In this document: piece by piece, positions 58,142 to 64,000 of the stretch | How the letters are laid out: each line of letters begins with the position of its first letter | How positions within the stretch are numbered: the first letter of the stretch is position 1 | Source of the DNA: JBLWXV01 sp048267245 | GTDB lineage: Bacteria > Bdellovibrionota > Bacteriovoracia > Bacteriovoracales > Bacteriovoracaceae | Assembly: GCA_048267245.1 (NCBI GenBank) | Contig: JBLWXV010000002.1 | Location: forward strand, 1,240,001-1,304,000 | Reading direction: 5' to 3' | Length of the DNA stretch: 64,000 bases | Notes under the pieces: model-generated | Told to the model about the DNA's origin: nothing | What the model saw: the letters and a program-made list of their open reading frames with translations, nothing else | Database searches by the model: none | Made by a program: the position numbers and the translations under genes

Positions 58142-59515
58142 CTATTTGAGCACTAGGTTATATTCTTTGATCTTTGAGTAGAGTGTCTTGCGGTTGATAC
58201 CAAGTATTTGAGCGGCTTCCTCGCGCTTGCCATTAGTAGCGCCAAGTACGTGACAAATGTACTTCTTTTCGATTTCCTTGAGGCTTGGGAGATGTTCAAA
58301 GTCGTTGATTAAAATGGCCCTTTCCTTGTGGGTCGTTCCCATCAAGATGTCTTCTTCACCGAGCTCATCCCCGCGGCACATCACTATAGAGCGCTCTATG
58401 GTATTTTGGAGCTCGCGGATATTGCCTGGCCAATCGTAGTCGAGAAGCTTTTGCAGACCGCGAGAGGAGATACCAGTCACACCTGAGGAGTGGATGGCCT
58501 TAAATTTGGCGAGAAAGTGAGCGCAGAGTAGGGGAATGTCGTCTTTGCGCTCACGAAGTGGGGGGACTTGGATGGTCACCACATTGAGGCGGTAGTAGAG
58601 GTCTTCTCGAAATTGGCCACTACTCATCATTGTACTCAAGTCCTTGTGAGTGGCCGCAAGCACGCGCACGTCCACACGTCTTTCCTTAGCAGAACCTATG
58701 GGTCTGAGTACTCCCTCTTGAAGCACGCGAAGAATTTTAGACTGCATAAGAAGAGGAAGGTCTCCGATTTCATCTAAGAAGATGGTGCCACCACTTGCCT
58801 GCTCAAAAAGACCGATCTTCTTGTCGACCGCACCAGTAAATGAGCCCTTTTCGTGACCAAAGAGTTCTGATTCAATGAGACCTTCGGGGATAGCTGCGCA
58901 GTTGACGCTGACAATGGGCTTCTCTCGGCGCTGGCTTTGATCGTGAATGGCCTTGGCGACTACTTCTTTGCCAGTGCCGGTCTCCCCGAGAATGAGAACG
59001 CTCGCCGATGTTGCGGCCACGCGCTCTATGATGTCTTTAACTATGAGCATGGCCGAACTTTTGCCGATGAAATTGTCGCCATCCTTTGAACTTACCTGGC
59101 TTTTAAGATTGTGATAGTCACTTTGAAGTTCAAAGAATTTGAGGGCGCGGTTGATGACTGCCGAGAGTTCCTTAAAGTTGAAAGGTTTTTGAATAAAGTC
59201 GAAGATCCCCTGAGAGATCGAGTCATACATGAGTTCGGTGGTGCCGTGAGAGGAGATGAGAATTACTGGTGCACCCACTCCGGCCTTAGTGAGCTCGCGG
59301 TAGAGAGTGAGACCATCGAGCTCAGGCATTTTATAGTCACATATAATTAGTGAGTACTTCTGTGGGTCTTTAACAACTTCTCTGAGCGCGAGGCTTGCCC
59401 TAGGAAAGCTTTGATACTTAAGCCCGAGTTCTTCACACAAACCCTCCAGAGCAGTTAATGTGTGAATGTCATCATCAATAAGGCATAGCTGATAGGAAGG
59501 ATCTCGTTGTGGCAT
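58142..59515 (-). CDS. NtrC-family sigma-54-dependent response regulator
   Basis: A 457-residue activator. The receiver domain (1-120) has D60 in IICDYKMPELDG. The AAA+ domain has Walker A GETGTGKE, the sigma-54 contact loop ELFGHEKGSFTGA (GSFTGA variant of GAFTGA), GGTIFLDEIGDLP and the R-finger region. A C-terminal Fis-type HTH follows (EEAAQILGINRKTLYSKIKEY). When phosphorylated it hydrolyses ATP to open sigma-54 promoters. The divergent gene at 59685 has a near-perfect sigma-54 promoter, its likely target. No adjacent cognate kinase is encoded, but a hybrid kinase lies 700 bp away. Confidence 0.92.
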   Translation of the reverse strand: MPQRDPSYQLCLIDDDIHTLTALEGLCEELGLKYQSFPRASLALREVVKDPQKYSLIICDYKMPELDGLTLYRELTKAGVGAPVILISSHGTTELMYDSISQGIFDFIQKPFNFKELSAVINRALKFFELQSDYHNLKSQVSSKDGDNFIGKSSAMLIVKDIIERVAATSASVLILGETGTGKEVVAKAIHDQSQRREKPIVSVNCAAIPEGLIESELFGHEKGSFTGAVDKKIGLFEQASGGTIFLDEIGDLPLLMQSKILRVLQEGVLRPIGSAKERRVDVRVLAATHKDLSTMMSSGQFREDLYYRLNVVTIQVPPLRERKDDIPLLCAHFLAKFKAIHSSGVTGISSRGLQKLLDYDWPGNIRELQNTIERSIVMCRGDELGEEDILMGTTHKERAILINDFEHLPSLKEIEKKYICHVLGATNGKREEAAQILGINRKTLYSKIKEYNLVLK

Positions 59516-59540
59516 TTTTGCTCCTACGAGTTTGAATTAG

Positions 59541-59552
59541 GGTAATTTTACC
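59541..59552. promoter_or_regulatory. Palindrome GGTAATTTTACC, candidate activator site
   Basis: A 12-bp perfect palindrome 76 bp upstream of the sigma-54 promoter, in the usual range for an NtrC-type upstream activating site. It lies just after the start of the divergent activator gene. Confidence 0.35.
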
Positions 59553-59627
59553 ACGTTTAATGGGGCAATTCTTCTCTTTGCAGGTTAGATATTGCTTTAA
59601 ACCTTTGATATTCGCTAGATAAACTCT

Positions 59628-59643
59628 TGGCACCAGACTTGCT
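59628..59643 (+). promoter_or_regulatory. Sigma-54 promoter of the receiver-only gene
   Basis: TGGCAC-CAGAC-TTGCT matches the -24/-12 consensus TGGCAC-N5-TTGC(A/T) at every position. The transcript would start near 59655, giving a leader of about 30 bases with a strong AAGGAGG before ATG 59685. The sigma-54 activator gene is divergent from it. Confidence 0.85.
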
Positions 59644-59684
59644 GCATAAATGTAAGAAAGCATATGCAAAGCAAGGAGGCTTAT

Positions 59685-60215
59685 ATGTTTCTAATCAATG
59701 GAGAACAATCTCCACCAGAGAGCGAGGCCGATATGAACAATGGCAACTATGCTAGTGTTGATGACGAGCTGGAGGTAATTGATAGCTTCAGCGACGCCGA
59801 CATCTTTCTCAGTTCTAAGATGGAAAAGAGAGTGCTTGTCATTGACGATGATCTTTATCAGATTCCAGTGCTTGATGATTTTATTAAAGAACTCAATCCC
59901 TACGCCATCGTAGATTGGGAATACGATGCTGCTAGGGCGATTAGCCGCATTGAGATGGCCGCCCAGAGACAGGACGAGCCGATGTATGACCTAATTGTGT
60001 CGGATATTGTTTTAGAAGGAGATTTAACTGGAGTCGACATTCTCCAGTACTGTCACAGATACACACCAAAGACCCGTGCGATTTTGATTTCGGGACAAAA
60101 TCATGCGCTCTTGAAGAAGAAATTTGGCAAGCTTCTCAATATGATCGACTTTATCGAGAAGCCGCTGAAATTTTCTACCTTTCAAAAAGTGGCCCGACCA
60201 GTACTCTCGAATTAG
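59685..60215 (+). CDS. Receiver-only response regulator under a sigma-54 promoter
   Basis: A 176-residue protein. The N-terminal 45 residues are acidic and low in hydrophobics. The receiver domain has acidic residues IDDD (53-56), D107 in IVSDIVLEGDLTGVD and Lys in FIEKPLKF. No output domain follows. AAGGAGG 5 bases before ATG 59685 sets the start over ATG 59664. Its 3' end overlaps the convergent hybrid kinase gene by 4 bp. It is likely a phosphate sink or a CheY-like effector interacting with that kinase (inference). Confidence 0.85.
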   Translation: MFLINGEQSPPESEADMNNGNYASVDDELEVIDSFSDADIFLSSKMEKRVLVIDDDLYQIPVLDDFIKELNPYAIVDWEYDAARAISRIEMAAQRQDEPMYDLIVSDIVLEGDLTGVDILQYCHRYTPKTRAILISGQNHALLKKKFGKLLNMIDFIEKPLKFSTFQKVARPVLSN

Positions 60216-62752
60216 AGTTCGCCGCGCTTATCTTTTAAATTTTCTAAGAGGGAGTTGGCCAGTTTACTGGCCAATTCTATCTCACCTTCCTCGCTCTGTG
60301 CCTGCTCACAGGCGACTTCGAGGTCACTTGCCATGGTGGCCGCATCTTGAAATTCAAAGTAGGCGGCATTGCCCTTGAGTTTGTGGGCATAGTGTTTGAG
60401 TGCTTCTAAGTTTGCGGCGTCCTCAGTGATAATTTTCTCGAGACTTCCAATTTGCCCTTCTAAGTACTCGCCTTTTTTTGCCGCCATTTTGCGCTTAATT
60501 CGCTCGTCCATACTCTCACTAGATTCTTGAGCTGGCCGACTTGGGCCTTGGGGATTTGCGTGATTCACCCTATGGCCACTTACCTTAACTTGTCGCTGCC
60601 ACACTGCTATTGACTCTTTTACATCACTCGCAGTGATGGGCTTATTGAGAATGTGCTTAAAACCGGCCTTCATCATTTCTTGCTTTTCATAGAAGTCGGT
60701 ATGGGCAGTGAAGGCAACCATATAGGGGACATCGAGATAGCGCGTAGGGTTTCTCTTAATTTCAGAGGCCACCGTCAAACCGTCCATATCTGGCATTTGA
60801 ATATCGAGATAGAGCACGTCGTACTTCTTCTCTTTAAGTTTTCCAAGACACTTAACTCCCGACTCCACTGATTCAATATTGTGGGAATAGGGCTTTAAGT
60901 ACTCAGTGAGAATCATACGATTTTCTTCAGAGTCATCACACACCAGAATGCGCAGATCCTCTGTGGCCTTCTGAATGGTCTGACTCTCTTTAAAGCGGGC
61001 GAAGTCTAGCGACCAAGGAAAGAGTGGGCACGAAGATTCAAGGGCAATTCCAAAGGGAACGAGCGCTCCGCTCATGAGAAGCTGGGAGGAGAGAATGGCA
61101 CTTCCAATGGGAAGAAGCTCAGGCCAATTGAGGTTTCCAAGAACCCGAACTTCCTCATCACTAAGCTGGTCTGCATCGATTAAGAGGTAGGGGGTTTTTT
61201 TATAGGCGCTACACTTTTGAGTGAACTCTCGCCAAGAATTAAAGTGAACAACCTGTCCCGGTTTTATTTCAGCATTTTTATTGACCCACTCGAGTACGAC
61301 TTCATCGCCAATCACAACAATGAGCGGTGGCAGCGTTAGCTCAAAAGAGACATCCACTGGTCCTTGGTGGTTATCAGCAAGTGCCTCTTCAATGGGGACT
61401 AGGATGGTAATCGTTGTGCCTTTGCCAAATTGTGATTTCACCTCAATTTTGGCGCCAAGATCTTTTGCGTACTCGCTGACAATTGAGAGCCCAAGGCCGG
61501 TTCCACCATGCACTCTTCTGACGGAGGGGTCTGCTTGCTCAAAAGGTTCAAAGATCTTGTGAATATTTTCTTCTGAAATGCCAATCCCAGTATCTCCAAC
61601 AGTGATGCGCATCTCTTGATTCTTTGTAAGCTCTAAGGAGAGTTCTACATGGCCCACATTGGTGAACTTAACTGCATTGCCGATGAGATTGAGGATGATG
61701 TGGCGAAGTTTTACCTCATCTGAAATCACAGTTGGAGGGAGGTTGGCGTCTAGATTAACAAGAAAGGAGATACCTTTTTTAAAGGCTTCAAAGGAATAGG
61801 AGGCACTTGTTTCTTCGATTAAAGTTTTAAGAGAGATGGGGGCTTGCCCCGATCTCACTTTATTTGTTTCGATATAAGAGTATTCAATCACGTTTGAAAG
61901 AAAGCTCAAGAGCCCTCTGGCCGAGAGATCTAGTCTGGTGAGGAGGTCTTGTTGACGACTGTCGAGCTTAGTTTCTCGGAGGATTTTACTCATTCCAATG
62001 ATTGAGTTCATTGGGTTTCTAATTTCGTGACTCATCTTACTAAAGAACATGGAGCGCGCACTTCTGGCCTTCTCTAATTTGACAATTGCCGGGCGCAGAA
62101 CAAAGAAGCCCACAACAAAAAGCATTAAAACGGTGAGGGCAAAAATGACAAATCCAATGAGTCGGTATTGATGTAGAGTCTCTTCTAATTCAACGATGTA
62201 GATTTGAATGAAGCGGTCGCAATCGGCTTCATAGGCCCTTACTTGCCCGACCAACTCAAAGAGCAAAGTGGCCTCTCTGGTTCTGTCCACTGGGCGATTA
62301 CTTTCTAATTGCGTGAGAATTTCAGACATATTTACAATGTACTGGTCAATTCTCTGAGTGAGCTCAGTTGTTTCTTTGTTAATAATCTTTCCGAAATAGG
62401 CGTGCTGGCGCTTAGAGTTCCAAATACTTGGAGCTTCGCTTTTGAGATTTTTGAGCTCTCTCACAATACCATCAATTTCTTTTTCGAGTTGTCTATCTGA
62501 GGCGATGGTTTGAGTGACGTAGATTTCTCGCTTTAGGATTTCAAGCGACTGCAGGTGAAGACGGCCGCGCTGAATTTCGTTGAGGGCCTTATTTTGTTCG
62601 AGTCCAAAGTCCTGAGAAATGAGAAACGCACAGAGATTTAAGATGGCAATGAGTGAGAGCGCAAAGATAGAGCGAATAGTGAGGTTGCCTCTGGCGTAGA
62701 GGCGAATCCACTTGGTAAGTTTTGCGATAAAATTAAAATCTTCGAGTGACAT
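60212..62752 (-). CDS. Hybrid sensor histidine kinase with receiver and HPt domains
   Basis: An 846-residue phosphorelay kinase. It has TM1 about 25-45, a helical periplasmic sensor about 50-190 and TM2 about 197-219. The DHp motif is SHEIRNPMNSIIG (H242). The ATPase domain has LNLIGNAVKFTN, DTGIGI and GGTGLGLSI. A degenerate receiver-like segment lies at about 475-590, then a real receiver (LVCDDSEENRM, LDIQMPDMDG), then an HPt domain at the C-terminus (HYAHKLKGNAAYFE). Such kinases pass phosphate His-Asp-His to an external receiver. It overlaps the upstream beta-barrel-like gene by 20 bp. Confidence 0.92.
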   Translation of the reverse strand: MSLEDFNFIAKLTKWIRLYARGNLTIRSIFALSLIAILNLCAFLISQDFGLEQNKALNEIQRGRLHLQSLEILKREIYVTQTIASDRQLEKEIDGIVRELKNLKSEAPSIWNSKRQHAYFGKIINKETTELTQRIDQYIVNMSEILTQLESNRPVDRTREATLLFELVGQVRAYEADCDRFIQIYIVELEETLHQYRLIGFVIFALTVLMLFVVGFFVLRPAIVKLEKARSARSMFFSKMSHEIRNPMNSIIGMSKILRETKLDSRQQDLLTRLDLSARGLLSFLSNVIEYSYIETNKVRSGQAPISLKTLIEETSASYSFEAFKKGISFLVNLDANLPPTVISDEVKLRHIILNLIGNAVKFTNVGHVELSLELTKNQEMRITVGDTGIGISEENIHKIFEPFEQADPSVRRVHGGTGLGLSIVSEYAKDLGAKIEVKSQFGKGTTITILVPIEEALADNHQGPVDVSFELTLPPLIVVIGDEVVLEWVNKNAEIKPGQVVHFNSWREFTQKCSAYKKTPYLLIDADQLSDEEVRVLGNLNWPELLPIGSAILSSQLLMSGALVPFGIALESSCPLFPWSLDFARFKESQTIQKATEDLRILVCDDSEENRMILTEYLKPYSHNIESVESGVKCLGKLKEKKYDVLYLDIQMPDMDGLTVASEIKRNPTRYLDVPYMVAFTAHTDFYEKQEMMKAGFKHILNKPITASDVKESIAVWQRQVKVSGHRVNHANPQGPSRPAQESSESMDERIKRKMAAKKGEYLEGQIGSLEKIITEDAANLEALKHYAHKLKGNAAYFEFQDAATMASDLEVACEQAQSEEGEIELASKLANSLLENLKDKRGEL

Positions 62753-63872
62753 TTACGTTTGCCCCAAAAAGTTCGGTTTTAATTGCCTCGCCCTTATTAA
62801 AGCTCTCTCTATCCAGCTCTAGTGCGAAAGTGGTCTTTCCCATTGGATAGCTGAGTCCAATGCGGTAGAGCTGAAAGTGTCTGGTGCTCAAGTGAGGAAA
62901 GAATGCACTGTAGAGTTCTAGTGGCAGCGAATTTACGAGTTGAAAGTGAAAGCCTGCACCAACGGCCAGACCCATATAGTAGTGGCCATCCTCTGTGCGA
63001 CCAAAGGTTTTGGCGTGAACCTGTGCTTTGAATCTAGGGGCAGCAGCTGGAGTGTATCCCGCGGCGAGATTAATTTCATCGCGGCGAGATCTAAAGGGTG
63101 TGTTGTGCTCGTTGCTGGCCAGTCCAAACAGACCGACCTTCATACTCGGGGCAAATGAGAAACGACCAATTTTGATGTCGCTAGCTGCAAGCGCCGAAAA
63201 GTAGAGCCCATCCCCAATTGTGGAGTCTGAACGATTAAGAAGGCCGGTTGAAATTCCCAGACTAAATTCCTGACCTCTATTTTCTGAATGATTCATATGG
63301 GCCATTTTATTTTTGGGTACTCTTACGAGTTTTTTCTGGCCTCTGCTTTGATCAGCAATTTCACGAATGTGGTAGCTATTTTCATACTTAGCTCCGTTCA
63401 CATAACCGCTCTCACTAATGAGATGACCACCGACCTCAATCTGACAGCGCTGGCTGATAATGGACCTGCTAAAAAGAGGGGAGTCGAGCTCGCGAGGGCA
63501 GTGTTCTTCTCGCTTCACGATTCCTCTTTTTTGATCGTTGATTTGAATCGTCAGTCCTTGAGAACTTAGAATGCGGCGATTGGTTCCGAGCATGACTGTA
63601 TTAACCTTAATAAAGAGGTCGCGCACGGGGAGTTCATATTCAATTCCATCGCGCGTAGGGCGTGGGTTGTGGCCAACGAGCTCAATATTTGTTGGCACTT
63701 TGATGATGAGGTTTAATTCATCCTTATCATTCCAAAAAAAGCGATAATCCCACTTCACATCTATTGGGCCACTATCGGGCGTTATGAGACTAAAGTGAGC
63801 GTCTTGAGCGTGAGTAATGAGGGGAAGTGAGAAGCAAAAGCAAAGCAAGAGCGACAAGAATGTCTGTTTCAT
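62733..63872 (-). CDS. Exported, outer-membrane-like protein upstream of the hybrid kinase
   Basis: A 379-residue protein with a signal peptide (MKQTFLSLLLCFCFSLPLITHAQD). The first 170 residues are beta-rich with one Cys pair (EEHCPRE and SQRCQIEV). The second half shows alternating hydrophobic strands (FSFAPSMKVGLFGLA, YYMGLAVGAGFHFQLV, RIGLSYPMGKTTFALELD) and ends in a C-terminal Phe (NVTRRF), the usual mark of a beta-barrel outer membrane protein. Its last 20 bp overlap the hybrid kinase start, so the two are co-translated, which suggests that it feeds the kinase a signal (inference). No family recognised. The last 128 bases of the window (63873-64000) are its upstream region. Confidence 0.75.
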   Translation of the reverse strand: MKQTFLSLLLCFCFSLPLITHAQDAHFSLITPDSGPIDVKWDYRFFWNDKDELNLIIKVPTNIELVGHNPRPTRDGIEYELPVRDLFIKVNTVMLGTNRRILSSQGLTIQINDQKRGIVKREEHCPRELDSPLFSRSIISQRCQIEVGGHLISESGYVNGAKYENSYHIREIADQSRGQKKLVRVPKNKMAHMNHSENRGQEFSLGISTGLLNRSDSTIGDGLYFSALAASDIKIGRFSFAPSMKVGLFGLASNEHNTPFRSRRDEINLAAGYTPAAAPRFKAQVHAKTFGRTEDGHYYMGLAVGAGFHFQLVNSLPLELYSAFFPHLSTRHFQLYRIGLSYPMGKTTFALELDRESFNKGEAIKTELFGANVNVTRRF

Positions 63873-64000
63873 TTAATTGCATTTCCTTAGGCAATAGTTT
63901 TGATTTGAATAGGATGGCAAGGCAGCGTTTGAGCGTCAATTGCGCATGGTCATTGTCGAGGGTGTGGCAAAAATTAAATTAAAATAACGCGAGTAGAGAT

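Noticed and set aside
1..64000. CRISPR arrays, tRNA, rRNA, insertion sequences, prophage or integrase genes
   Set aside because: I looked through gaps between genes and found no direct-repeat arrays, cloverleaf-like sequences or transposase motifs; gaps are short. The Gcr 'recombinase' is a membrane protein family, not an integrase.

Overview
This 64 kb window is a compact chromosomal segment of a Gram-negative bacterium. Supporting evidence is signal peptides, a lipoprotein protease, a YkuD L,D-transpeptidase and a beta-barrel-like protein ending in Phe. It respires with a cbb3 oxidase and makes heme by the C5 pathway. The fused ccoN-ccoO gene, a dihydroceramide-desaturase-like protein, an orphan CpaF ATPase, many small exported Cys-containing proteins and abundant two-component proteins suggest Bdellovibrionota (Bacteriovorax/Bdellovibrio relatives). 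That placement is inference. I saw no rRNA, tRNA, CRISPR array, transposase, integrase or prophage gene.

Layout. 0-11.5 kb: CPBP protease, Gcr-type membrane protein, Delta4-desaturase-like enzyme, MDR oxidoreductase, RmuC, LemA with an M48 protease, and an L,D-transpeptidase. 11.6-21.2 kb: a leftward, almost fully overlapping respiratory operon (usp-ccoI-ccoS-ccoNO-ccoQ-ccoP-ccoG-TauE/SafE-small membrane ORF), preceded by two Crp/Fnr-family genes. All three transcription units start with an FNR-like palindrome at the same class II distance from a TANATT -10 element. 21.3-29.6 kb: a 1026-residue exported repeat protein, a block of unrecognised genes, a CpaF-type ATPase and deoC. 29.7-39 kb: acyl-CoA desaturase, FAD oxidase, Ppx/GppA, fabI plus an NTF2-like gene, a kinase-less phosphorelay pair (REC-DHp and HPt) and an SDR. 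39-45.6 kb: a heme operon hemA-hemC(D)-hemL-kinase-regulator-hemE. 45.8-51.3 kb: Na/Pi transporter, TVP38 protein and two tandem pairs of paralogous secreted proteins. 51.5-56.3 kb: an IMPDH/GMPR-family enzyme, plsB, infC (AUU start), rpmI and rplT. 56.4-63.9 kb: secreted serine protease and a signalling block with an NtrC-type activator, a REC-only protein behind a near-perfect sigma-54 promoter, a hybrid kinase and an outer-membrane-like protein.

The most unusual structural signal is a 51-bp hairpin (24-bp stem, 3-base loop) present three times. Each copy supplies the last two residues and the stop codon of the upstream gene, and the copies show a compensatory stem change and inverted loops. 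The best functional signal is the coherent FNR-like regulation of the cbb3 operon. Most starts given here were moved to codons with a Shine-Dalgarno sequence where the longest ORF lacked one.
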